Below, in pieces: positions 16,864 through 25,236 of a stretch of DNA of 64,000 bases; position 1 is the first letter of the stretch, and each line of letters begins with the position of its first letter. The notes beneath the pieces were generated by a model. The model was not told where the DNA came from. It did no database searches and saw only the letters and a list, made by a program, of their open reading frames with translations. This stretch comes from Sphingopyxis italica (lineage in GTDB: Bacteria > Pseudomonadota > Alphaproteobacteria > Sphingomonadales > Sphingomonadaceae): contig NZ_JAATIT010000005.1 of NCBI RefSeq assembly GCF_011926545.1, positions 62,001 to 126,000 on the forward strand, written 5' to 3'. A program made the translations under genes and the position numbers.

Positions 16864-17759
16864 CATATTGCACGGTCGAGACCGAACCGCGGCTCGGCCT
16901 CCTCCACGACGGGCTCGTGATCGACATCGAATATTTCGGCGATGCGATCGGGCAGGATTTGCCTTCGACGATGCTCGACTTCATCGACCTCGGGCCGATC
17001 ACGCTCCGCTTTCTGCAGGAAGCCATCGCGGCGGCGGCCACGGCCGATCTGGTCGGCACGTCGCTGCCCGCCGGCAATGTCACGCTGCTCGCGCCGATCC
17101 CGCGGCCGCGCAAGAATATCTTCGGAATTGGCCTTAACTATACCGAGCATGTCGCTGAATCGGCGCGCAGTCTCGACACGTCGAACGAATTGCCGCAACA
17201 GCCGGTGATCTTCTCGAAGCCGCCGACCGCCGTCGTCGCGTGGAACGACCCGATCCGCCATAATGCGAAGGTGACGCAGCAACTCGACTGGGAAACCGAA
17301 CTGGCGGTGATCATCGGCAGCACCGCGCGCCACGTCGCCGAGGGCGACGCGCTCAATCATGTGTTCGGTTACACCGTCATCAACGACGTGTCGGCGCGCG
17401 ACTGCCGACGCGCGGGGCAGTGGATCGTGTCGAAGGGGCAGGACAGCTTCGCGCCGATGGGACCGTGCATCGTCACGGCCGACGAAATCGGCGATCCGCA
17501 CAACCTCAATATCCTGACGCATGTGAACGGGGTCGAGAAGCAGAACAGCAACACGCGCTTCATGTTGTTCAACGTGCCGCAACTGATCGCCGATATATCG
17601 AGCGTGATGACGCTCGAACCCGGCGATATCATCGCGACGGGCACGCCCGCAGGCGTCGGCGCGGGCCGCGATCCGCAGGAGTTCCTATGGCCCGGCGATG
17701 TCGTCGAATGCACCGTCGAAGGCATCGGCACGCTGCGCAACCCGATCGTCGCGGTCTGA
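16851..17759 (+). CDS. Fumarylacetoacetate-hydrolase-family acylpyruvate hydrolase
   Basis: A 302-residue FAH-fold hydrolase. It has the catalytic pair His100/Glu103 (LNYTEHVAES), metal ligands Glu148, Glu150 and Asp179 (DWETELAVI; INDVSARD), Lys196 in SKGQDSF, and GTPAGVG. The family hydrolyses beta-diketo acids such as maleylpyruvate and fumarylpyruvate to pyruvate plus a C4 acid. It overlaps the bicupin gene by 13 bp, so it should act on that enzyme's ring-cleavage product; a maleamoylpyruvate would give maleamate and pyruvate. Confidence 0.9.
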   Translation: MRFVTYCTVETEPRLGLLHDGLVIDIEYFGDAIGQDLPSTMLDFIDLGPITLRFLQEAIAAAATADLVGTSLPAGNVTLLAPIPRPRKNIFGIGLNYTEHVAESARSLDTSNELPQQPVIFSKPPTAVVAWNDPIRHNAKVTQQLDWETELAVIIGSTARHVAEGDALNHVFGYTVINDVSARDCRRAGQWIVSKGQDSFAPMGPCIVTADEIGDPHNLNILTHVNGVEKQNSNTRFMLFNVPQLIADISSVMTLEPGDIIATGTPAGVGAGRDPQEFLWPGDVVECTVEGIGTLRNPIVAV

Positions 17760-17769
17760 GGCGCGCGAC

Positions 17770-18522
17770 ATGACACGTCCCATCCGCATCGGGCAGATCG
17801 TTCCGAGCTCGAACGTCACGATGGAAACCGAGATCCCGGCGCTGCTCCGCGCGCGCGAGGCGGTCGCGCCCGAACGCTTCACTTTCCACTCGTCGCGGAT
17901 GCGGATGAAGAAGGTGACGAAAGAGGAACTCGCCGCGATGGACGCGGATTCCGACCGCTGCGCGCTCGAACTGTCCGACGCGGCGGTCGATGTGCTCGGC
18001 TATGCCTGCCTCGTCGCGATTATGAGCATGGGCGAGGGCTATCACCGAGCGTCCGAAGCACGGCTGCACCAGCGCACGGTCGAAAACGGCCATGCGGCGC
18101 CGGTCGTCACCAGCGCCGGTGCGTTGGTGGAAGGGCTGAAGACGCTGCAGGCGAAGCGCATCGCGCTCGTCGCGCCCTATATGAAGCCGCTGACCGAAAT
18201 GGTCGTCGGTTATATTGCGAAGGAAGGCATCGAGGTCGCCGACTGGCTCGCGCTCGAAATCCCCGACAATCTGGAGGTCGCGGCGCAGGACCCGGCCAAT
18301 CTGCTCGATCATTACAAGCGGCTTGATCTCACTGATATCGACGCGCTCGTGCTGTCCGCGTGCGTGCAGATGCCGTCGCTTCCCTCGGTGCAGCGGATCG
18401 AGGACGCGATCGGTTTGCCGGTCGTTTCGGCGGCGATCTGCACCGCGCACCAGATGCTCGCGCGTCTCGGGTTGCCGACCGAGGTTCCGGGCGCCGGGGC
18501 TCTGCTGTCGGGCCGCTATTGA
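17770..18522 (+). CDS. Maleate cis-trans isomerase
   Basis: A 250-residue Asp/Glu-racemase-fold enzyme with all maleate isomerase hallmarks: Asn15 (VPSSNVTMET), the nucleophile Cys80 (LGYACLVA), Tyr137 (APYM) and Cys198 (SACVQMPSL). The 118-residue gap between the cysteines equals that between Cys76 and Cys194 of the Nocardia enzyme. It turns maleate into fumarate. The ATG at 17770 lies 10 bases after the preceding stop. As the last gene of the operon it fixes the end product as a C4 cis-diacid, which is what makes the whole pathway readable. Confidence 0.93.
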   Translation: MTRPIRIGQIVPSSNVTMETEIPALLRAREAVAPERFTFHSSRMRMKKVTKEELAAMDADSDRCALELSDAAVDVLGYACLVAIMSMGEGYHRASEARLHQRTVENGHAAPVVTSAGALVEGLKTLQAKRIALVAPYMKPLTEMVVGYIAKEGIEVADWLALEIPDNLEVAAQDPANLLDHYKRLDLTDIDALVLSACVQMPSLPSVQRIEDAIGLPVVSAAICTAHQMLARLGLPTEVPGAGALLSGRY

Positions 18523-18789
18523 AAAGGCGCTGGCCGACTTTTCGCGAGGCTTCGCTGCCCGCTTAATCGCCGTGGCTGCCTACCGTAAATTATGTAAAAT
18601 ACGAAGTATTTGCTGGCGGCGGGCGACCGGTTTGCGCGCCTGCTGTTGATCGACGGGGCTGATTATGATCCGCAACATGATTGAATTTTCATATAAATCC
18701 GAGTAAGAGATTGCGTGATTTTGCGCATTTTGCAGTAATTGGCGGGGGCTTGGGCTTCGATCCGGCGCTGCTTCGATAAGGTGGATAAG

Positions 18790-19413
18790 ATGAGTCAACG
18801 TCGCTTCTCGGATCCGGTAGAGGAGCAGGACATTGCCGCCAGCACCGATCGCCGCGAAGGCGATCGCTATCGCACGGTCTGGCGGATCGCCAAGGTGATA
18901 CGCAACGGCGACGCGGGCCTGTGGCGGGTCCGCAATATTTCCGATCGCGGGATGATGCTCGCGGCTGACGTTCCAATCGCCGTTGGTGAAAAGCTGGAAG
19001 TCGCGCTTTCGGATACGGTCGTGATCCGCGGCGAGGTCGTCTGGTCCGACGCGGGGCGATGCGGGGTGTCCTTCGATCAGGAAGTCGACGTCGCTCATGT
19101 GCTCAAGCAATTGGCGGCCGAGCAACGCGCCACCGGCTATCGCCAGCCGCGCCTGTCGTTGCAAACGAAGGCCGAGGCGGTGACCGACGAGGGCGCGGCG
19201 ACGCCCATCGAACTGGTCGACCTGTCGCAGAATGGCGCCGGCTTCGTCCATGACGGCCATTTCGAGGTCGGCAGGGAGTTCGACCTCATACTCGCGGGTG
19301 GGGTCAAGCGCCGCGCCATCGTGCGCTGGTCGCGCGGCGGGCGCGGCGGGCTGTGGCTGACCCAGCCGCTTGACCGCGCCGACCTGGAAAGCATCCGCCG
19401 CTTCGAAAGTTAG
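18790..19413 (+). CDS. Protein with two PilZ-like domains
   Basis: A 207-residue protein with two tandem PilZ-type beta-barrels. The first (about residues 18-100) keeps an Arg-rich start (RREGDRYRTVWRIAKV) and NISDRGMMLAA; the second (about 115-200) has VDLSQNGAGFVHDG. PilZ domains bind cyclic di-GMP, but only the first keeps anything like RxxxR. The start at 18790 gives the natural length. The 267 bp upstream carry an AAATAC-GAA-GTATTT palindrome of unknown meaning. Confidence 0.82.
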   Translation: MSQRRFSDPVEEQDIAASTDRREGDRYRTVWRIAKVIRNGDAGLWRVRNISDRGMMLAADVPIAVGEKLEVALSDTVVIRGEVVWSDAGRCGVSFDQEVDVAHVLKQLAAEQRATGYRQPRLSLQTKAEAVTDEGAATPIELVDLSQNGAGFVHDGHFEVGREFDLILAGGVKRRAIVRWSRGGRGGLWLTQPLDRADLESIRRFES

Positions 19414-19420
19414 CGCGCGA

Positions 19421-20272
19421 TCAGATGTCCTCGACGAGCCGCCCATAGAGCTGCGGCCGGCGGTCGCGGAAGAAGCCCATGCCGGCGCGATGCTTCGCCG
19501 CGCGGTCGAGGTCGATCGTTTCGACGAGCACGCCCGTTTCGGCCGCGCCGAACGCCTGCGTCATGTCGCCCCATTCGTCGGTGATGAAGCTGTGGCCATA
19601 GAAATTGGCGTCGCCCTCGGGCCCGATGCGGTTCGCGGCGATCACCGGCATGCAGTTCGACACGCTATGCCCCTGCATCGCGCGGCGCCACATACGGCTG
19701 GTGTCGAGATCGACGTCATAGGGTTCGCTGCCGATCGCGGTCGGATAGAAGAGCAGTTCGGCGCCCATCAACGCCATCGTGCGCGCGCATTCGGGATACC
19801 ATTGGTCCCAGCACACGCCGACGCCGATCCGCGTGCCGAACACGTCCCAGACCTTGAAGCCGGTGTTGCCGGGGCGGAAATAATATTTTTCCTCATAGCC
19901 GGGACCGTCGGGAATATGGCTCTTGCGATAGGTCCCCATGATTTCGCCGTCGGGGCCGATCATCGCGAGGGTGTTGTAATAATGCGGCCCGTCCTTTTCG
20001 AAATAGCTCGTCGGGATCGCGACCTTCAGCTTGGCGGCGAGCGCCTGCATGGCGATGACGCTCGGATGTTCGGCGGTCGGGCGGGCGGCGGCGAAAAGTT
20101 CCTCATCCTCGACCTGGCAAAAATAGGGGCCTTCGAACAGTTCGGGCGGCAGGATGATTTGCGCACCCTTCGCGGCCGCTTCCTCGACGAGCGCGGAGAC
20201 GGCTTCGACATTCGGTTCGACGGGGCCGGGCAGGGGAAGCTGCAGCGCGGCGACGGTGATGGTGCGGGTCAT
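19421..20272 (-). CDS. aguB: N-carbamoylputrescine amidase
   Basis: A 283-residue nitrilase-superfamily enzyme that converts N-carbamoylputrescine to putrescine, CO2 and ammonia. The triad is visible: Glu in LPPELFEGPYF, Lys in TYRKSHIPD and Cys in VGVCWDQWYPE. Length and motifs match AguB throughout. It lies 55 bp downstream of agmatine deiminase on the same strand, completing the two-step agmatine-to-putrescine route. Confidence 0.95.
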   Translation of the reverse strand: MTRTITVAALQLPLPGPVEPNVEAVSALVEEAAAKGAQIILPPELFEGPYFCQVEDEELFAAARPTAEHPSVIAMQALAAKLKVAIPTSYFEKDGPHYYNTLAMIGPDGEIMGTYRKSHIPDGPGYEEKYYFRPGNTGFKVWDVFGTRIGVGVCWDQWYPECARTMALMGAELLFYPTAIGSEPYDVDLDTSRMWRRAMQGHSVSNCMPVIAANRIGPEGDANFYGHSFITDEWGDMTQAFGAAETGVLVETIDLDRAAKHRAGMGFFRDRRPQLYGRLVEDI

Positions 20273-20327
20273 GGCCTATCCGGTGTGCGGGAGTCGGGAC
20301 GGAATATAGGGGGCTGCGCGCCCGATG

Positions 20328-21311
20328 CTAGCTCGGAACCTGCTGGCTCGAGCAATGGAAGCTGCCGCCGCCAACGATGATCCCGCGCGCGGGCACACCG
20401 ACCGCGCGGCGGTCGGGGAAGAGCGCGGCGAGCGTATCGATCGCGGCCTGATCGTTCGCGACCCCGTAAGTCGGCACGACGACGGTCGTGTTCCCGATAT
20501 AGAAGTTCATATAGCTTGCCGCCGCGATCTCGCCGCGGATTTCGACGCGGCCGGGCGAGGGGAGATCGACGATCTCGACCCCGCCGAAGGCTGCGGTGCG
20601 CGCGCGCGCGTCGGCGTAGATATGCGCGTTGGGATCGTCGTCGCCCGCCGCGACCGGCAGCGCGAGCCGCCCCTCGCCGACGAAGCGCGCCAGATTGTCG
20701 ACATGGCCGTCGGTATGGTCGCCGACCAGCCCTTTGCCGAGCCACAGCAGCCGCTCGATGCCGAGCGACTGGTGCAGCCGTACCGCGATATCCTCGCGCG
20801 TCAGCGTCGGGTTGCGGTTGAGGTTGAGCAGGCATTCCTCTGTCGTGACGCAAAGCCCCGTGCCGTCGACGTCGATGCCGCCGCCTTCGAGCACCCAGTC
20901 CTGATCGTCGACCGGAAACCCGCTCGTCCGTGCCAGCGCCGCGCCGACTTCCTGATCGCCCGGCATGACGAATTTCTCGCCCCACCAGTTGAACCGGAAA
21001 TTGCGGGCTCGGCGCGCCGCGCCCGTTCCGGCGATGATCGGCCCGGTATCGCGCAGCCAGATATCGCCCAGCGGTTGGATCAATATGCGCACGCCGGGAT
21101 CGACGAGCGCGGCGGCGATGTCCGCCTGCCGCGTATCGTTGACCACCAGCCGCGCCTCTTCGCCGCGGCCGCCGTCGTGGACGGCATTGGCAAAGGCGGC
21201 GACGTCGCGCCGCCCTTCATCGATCGCGCCCGCCCACTCCTCGGCGAGGTGCGGGAAGCCGATCCAGACGGCGTCGTGCGGCGCCCATTCGGCGGGCATG
21301 CGGAAGGTCAT
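20328..21311 (-). CDS. aguA: Agmatine deiminase
   Basis: A 327-residue enzyme of the guanidino-modifying superfamily that hydrolyses agmatine to N-carbamoylputrescine and ammonia. Visible features are MPAEWAPHDAVWIGFPH at the start, DTGPII, the EGGGIDVDG and DGHVDN active-site segments, and the catalytic Cys in GGGSFHCSSQQ. The start at 21311 (MTFRMP) is just inside a palindromic repeat region. Co-directional with aguB. Confidence 0.95.
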   Translation of the reverse strand: MTFRMPAEWAPHDAVWIGFPHLAEEWAGAIDEGRRDVAAFANAVHDGGRGEEARLVVNDTRQADIAAALVDPGVRILIQPLGDIWLRDTGPIIAGTGAARRARNFRFNWWGEKFVMPGDQEVGAALARTSGFPVDDQDWVLEGGGIDVDGTGLCVTTEECLLNLNRNPTLTREDIAVRLHQSLGIERLLWLGKGLVGDHTDGHVDNLARFVGEGRLALPVAAGDDDPNAHIYADARARTAAFGGVEIVDLPSPGRVEIRGEIAAASYMNFYIGNTTVVVPTYGVANDQAAIDTLAALFPDRRAVGVPARGIIVGGGSFHCSSQQVPS

Positions 21312-21329
21312 CGACGCTCGTCCTCTCTC

Positions 21330-21409
21330 GTCATTGCGAGGAGCGAAGCGACGCGGCAATCCAGGGCGTGCATAAACCGCTCTGGATTGCTCGCTTCGCT
21401 CGCAATGAC
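21330..21409. repeat. Imperfect palindromic repeat, family A copy 1
   Basis: An 80 bp element bounded by GTCATTGCGAG and its inverse CTCGCAATGAC, with inner GCAATCCAG/CTGGATTGC arms. A second copy in inverted orientation lies at 32241-32324. Between aguA and the M28 peptidase gene. It resembles the REP/MITE-like intergenic palindromes common in sphingomonad genomes. Confidence 0.85.
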
Positions 21410-21415
21410 GAAACC

Positions 21416-23101
21416 CTACTTTGCCGTGGCGCGCGACTTGTCGCGGGCGGCGCGGAATTCGTCGCCCTCGACCCAGTTCGGCCATGCGTCGGTCATCGCC
21501 AGCATGCGGCCGGCGGCATAATAGAGGCGCAGGTCCGACATCATGCCGTCCCAGTTGGTGATCGCCTCATATTCGTCGCCCGGGGCGTGATAGCGGTTCT
21601 TTTCATAATCTTCGGCCGCCTTCTTGCCGGCCTCGACCCCGCCTTCGACGAGTTCGTCGCCGCTGCCGAAGTTGAACATCGGCACACCGAGCTTGGCGAA
21701 GCTGAAATGATCCGACCGGTAATAGAAGCCCTTTTCGGGGGTCGGTTCGGCCTTGACCGTGCGGCCCTCCATCTTGGCGAGCTTTTCGACATAGGCGTCG
21801 AGTTCGGACTTGCCGCCACCGACGACGACGATGTCCTTCGCCGGGCCGATCGCGTTGAGTGCGTCCATATTCACCCCGCCGACGGTCTGCGCGAGCGGGA
21901 AGATCGGGTTTTCGGCATAATATTTCGAACCGAGCAGCCCCGATTCCTCGGCGGTGACGGCGAGAAACACGATGCTGCGGTCGGGGGCGCCGGCCTTGTT
22001 GAAGGCCTGCGCGAGCGTCACGAGGCCGGCGATGCCGCTCGCATTGTCGACCGCGCCGTTGCAGATGTCGTCGCCATCGACCGGCGTGCAGCGGCCGAGA
22101 TGATCCCAGTGGCCGGTGTAGAGGACATATTCTTGCGCGCGCTTGGCGCCCGGCAGGACGCCGATGACGTTGCGCGACATCTTCTTCGAAATCTCGTTAT
22201 CGAAGCTGAAGCTTGCCTTCACGCCGGTCAGCGCGACGGGCTTGAACCCCTTCTTCTTGGCGGCTTCGCGCAGCGCGTCGAAATCCTGCCCGGCGCTCGC
22301 GAACAATTCCTTCGCCTTGGGAAGCTGGATCCAACCGTTGGCGACGGTCTGGTCGGCGCCGCCATTCTTGCTGTCGGCCAGATATTGCGTGCCGGTGTTG
22401 CTCGATTCGACGACGTTCCAGCCATAGGCGGCGGGTTCGGTGTCGTGGACGATCAGCACGGCGGCGGCGCCCTGCCGCGCGGCTTCCTCATATTTGTACG
22501 ACCAGCGGCCATAATAGGTCATCGCGCGGCCGTTGAATTCGCCCTTGGCTTCCTTGGTCTGCCAGTCGGGGTCGTTGACGAGGACGACGACGGTCTTCCC
22601 CTTCACGTCGAGCCCGGCATAGTCGTTCCAGCCCTTTTCGGGGGCGTTGATGCCATAGCCGACGAAGACAACGTCGCTGTCCTTGACCGCGGTCTTCGGC
22701 TGCACGCGATAGCTGAACGCGACATAGTCCTTGGCATATTGCGCCGTGACCGGAGTCTTGCCGCCGGTGAAGCTCAGCGGGGTCGCGTTCTTCGCGGTGA
22801 TCTCGACCAGCGGCACGTCCTGCGTCCACTTGCCGTTGTTGCCGGGCGTCAGCCCCGCTTCCTCATATTTCTTGATGATATAGGCGACGGTCTTTTCCTC
22901 GCCCTCCGTGCCGGGCGCGCGGCCCTCATAGGCGTCCGACGACAGTTCTTTCGTCACTTCCTGAAGCGTCGCGAGCGACAGTTCGGGGATTTCGACATCG
23001 GGAATGGCGACGGCGGAGGTCGCCGCCTTGTCGGAGGCGTTGCACGCGGCAACGGTCAGAAGGACCGCGAAGGCCGCGGTTGATCGGGGGAAGCGAAGCA
23101 T
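21416..23101 (-). CDS. M28-family zinc aminopeptidase, exported (probable lipoprotein)
   Basis: A 561-residue peptidase. A signal sequence with a lipobox-like end (AVLLTVAACNAS) suggests a lipoprotein. A PA-type insert is followed by the M28 catalytic region: GHWDHLGRC, NGAVDNASGIAGL, TAEESGLLGSKYY and YRSDHFSF give the His/Asp/Glu zinc ligands. The start at 23101 places the signal peptide at the N-terminus. It is divergent from two S9 peptidases and likely shares a role in periplasmic or external peptide breakdown with them. Confidence 0.92.
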   Translation of the reverse strand: MLRFPRSTAAFAVLLTVAACNASDKAATSAVAIPDVEIPELSLATLQEVTKELSSDAYEGRAPGTEGEEKTVAYIIKKYEEAGLTPGNNGKWTQDVPLVEITAKNATPLSFTGGKTPVTAQYAKDYVAFSYRVQPKTAVKDSDVVFVGYGINAPEKGWNDYAGLDVKGKTVVVLVNDPDWQTKEAKGEFNGRAMTYYGRWSYKYEEAARQGAAAVLIVHDTEPAAYGWNVVESSNTGTQYLADSKNGGADQTVANGWIQLPKAKELFASAGQDFDALREAAKKKGFKPVALTGVKASFSFDNEISKKMSRNVIGVLPGAKRAQEYVLYTGHWDHLGRCTPVDGDDICNGAVDNASGIAGLVTLAQAFNKAGAPDRSIVFLAVTAEESGLLGSKYYAENPIFPLAQTVGGVNMDALNAIGPAKDIVVVGGGKSELDAYVEKLAKMEGRTVKAEPTPEKGFYYRSDHFSFAKLGVPMFNFGSGDELVEGGVEAGKKAAEDYEKNRYHAPGDEYEAITNWDGMMSDLRLYYAAGRMLAMTDAWPNWVEGDEFRAARDKSRATAK

Positions 23102-23266
23102 GGAAATGTCCTTGGAAAGTTTCGTTTGCGACGATCGGGCTTGTGCCAGCGCGACGCGGCCGGCGCAACACCTCTTGCCGAACTTGCGCGGCATTCGTTC
23201 CTTGCAAAAACAATGCGCACCGCTCTAGCAGTCGAAGACTATGGGGTTTTGAATGGGGGATTTTCG

Positions 23267-25222
23267 ATGCGGATTGGTTGGATTGGTTTGTCGCTTCTGT
23301 TTTTGGTGGCGGGAACGGCGCAGGCGCAGGAGGGTGATGCCGCGCGCCGGTTCGGTACGCTGCCGGGCGTGACCCAGGTCAGCCTGTCGCCCGACGGACA
23401 GCGCATCGCCTTTGTGGCGCCGAACAAGGGACAGGCGAACGATCTCTACGTCGTCGAGATCGCCGACGGCGCCGCGCCGCGGCGTATCTTGCGCGCGAGC
23501 GGCGATCCCGAAACCTTGCTGTGGTGCCGATGGTCCAGCGATGCGCGGATTCTCTGCCAGGTCGGTGGGCGCGAGGACTATGGCGGACAGATTTATGGTT
23601 TCACGACGCTGGTCGCCGTCGATGCCGCCGGCGGTAATACCAAGGTGCTCAGCACGCGGCGTGGACAGCATGCACGCGGCTATGACTTTCGCGGTGGCCG
23701 GGTCATCGACTGGCAGCCGGGAGAGGGTGGCAGCGTGCTGATGATGCGAAGCCATGTTCCCGAAAGCAATATCGGCTCGCTGATCACCAAGAATGACGAA
23801 GGCATGGGCGTCGATCTGGTCGACGTTACCAGCGGATCGATCACGGTCGTCGAAAAGCCGCGGCGCGACGCGGTCGAATACATCACAGACGGCAATGGGA
23901 CGGTACGTGTGATGGGGACCCACAGCGCGGCGGGGCAGACGGGTTATCTGAGTGGGATGAAGCGCTATTTCTTCAGGCCCGCCGGCGGCGGCGACTGGGA
24001 GCCGCTGTCGACGGTCAACCTGCGTGCAAATGAAGGCTTCGATCCCGTCGCCGTCGATGCCGCGACCAACCGCGCGATCGGCTTTGCAAAGATGGACGGC
24101 CGCACCGCGGTCGTCGCGGTGAAGCTCGACGGGACGGGCAAGGGCGAAACCCTGTATCGCCATCCCGAAGTCGATGTCGACGGGCTGGTGCGCGTCGGCC
24201 GCGACCAGCGTGTCGTGGGCGCGACCTATGCTACCGACCGCCGCCAGATGGTAACGACCGACACCAAGGTCGCGGCGATGGCGAACTCGCTGTCGCGCGC
24301 GCTCGGTGGACGCCAAGTCTATTTCATCGATGCGTCGGCCGATGAATTGCAGTGGCTGCTGTGGGCCGGGTCGGACGTCGATCCGGGGCGCTATTATCGC
24401 TATACGCCGGCGGCAAAACAGCTTCGCCCGCTCCTTGAGGACCGGCCTCTGCTGTCGGCATTGACGCTCTCGCCGGTCGAGGCGATCCGCTATCCCGCTG
24501 CCGACGGCACGATGATCCCCGGTTATCTGACGCTCCCGCCGGGCCGCAGCGATGCCAAGGGCCTGCCGGCGATCGTGATGCCGCATGGCGGGCCGTCTTC
24601 GCGCGACGAATGGGGGTTCGACTGGCTCGCGCAATATTTCGCCCAAGCGGGTTTTGCGGTCGTGCAGCCCAATTATCGCGGCTCGTCGGGCTATGGCGAC
24701 AAATGGTATCAGGACAATGGTTTCCAGTCGTGGCGCACCGCGATTGGCGATGTGACCGATGCCGGTCGCTGGCTGGTGAAAGAAGGAGCCGACCCCGCCA
24801 GGCTGTCGATCGTCGGCTGGTCCTATGGCGGCTATGCGGCGCTGCAATCGGGGGTTCTGGCGCCGGACCTGTTCAAAAAGATCGTCGCGATCGCGCCGGT
24901 GACCGACCTCGCGGAGCTGAAGGAGGAGGTCGAGCGCTACACCACGGGGGCGATCATGCGTGACTTCATCGGGTCGGGGCCGCATATTCGCGAGGGTTCG
25001 CCCGCGCAGAATGCTGCGAGTATCAAAGCGCCCGTGCTGATGTTTCACGGGACGCTCGATCAGAATGTCGATATCGAACAGTCGCGGATTATGAAGCGCG
25101 CGCTGGATTCGGCCGGAAAGCGGGTCGAGTTGATCGAATATCCGGGGCTGGCGCACGATTTGGGCGACAGCGATGCGCGCACCGCGATGCTGGCGCGCAT
25201 TGCCGGGTTCCTGCCGCGCTGA
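23267..25222 (+). CDS. S9-family prolyl-oligopeptidase-like serine peptidase, exported (copy 1)
   Basis: A 651-residue peptidase with a signal peptide ending AQAQE near residue 21, a beta-propeller N-terminal domain and a C-terminal alpha/beta hydrolase domain. Catalytic residues: Ser in GWSYGGYAAL, Asp in GTLDQNVDI and His in GLAHDLGD. HGGPSSRDEWGF forms the oxyanion region. The start at 23267 gives a proper signal peptide; a longer open frame upstream has none. The next gene is a close paralogue 14 bp downstream. Confidence 0.92.
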   Translation: MRIGWIGLSLLFLVAGTAQAQEGDAARRFGTLPGVTQVSLSPDGQRIAFVAPNKGQANDLYVVEIADGAAPRRILRASGDPETLLWCRWSSDARILCQVGGREDYGGQIYGFTTLVAVDAAGGNTKVLSTRRGQHARGYDFRGGRVIDWQPGEGGSVLMMRSHVPESNIGSLITKNDEGMGVDLVDVTSGSITVVEKPRRDAVEYITDGNGTVRVMGTHSAAGQTGYLSGMKRYFFRPAGGGDWEPLSTVNLRANEGFDPVAVDAATNRAIGFAKMDGRTAVVAVKLDGTGKGETLYRHPEVDVDGLVRVGRDQRVVGATYATDRRQMVTTDTKVAAMANSLSRALGGRQVYFIDASADELQWLLWAGSDVDPGRYYRYTPAAKQLRPLLEDRPLLSALTLSPVEAIRYPAADGTMIPGYLTLPPGRSDAKGLPAIVMPHGGPSSRDEWGFDWLAQYFAQAGFAVVQPNYRGSSGYGDKWYQDNGFQSWRTAIGDVTDAGRWLVKEGADPARLSIVGWSYGGYAALQSGVLAPDLFKKIVAIAPVTDLAELKEEVERYTTGAIMRDFIGSGPHIREGSPAQNAASIKAPVLMFHGTLDQNVDIEQSRIMKRALDSAGKRVELIEYPGLAHDLGDSDARTAMLARIAGFLPR

Positions 25223-25236
25223 CGGGACGGAGGAAA

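Noticed and set aside
18597..18611. AAATAC-GAA-GTATTT palindrome before the PilZ gene
   Set aside because: Short, single, with no adjacent regulator and unclear relation to the PilZ start; mentioned in that entry only.
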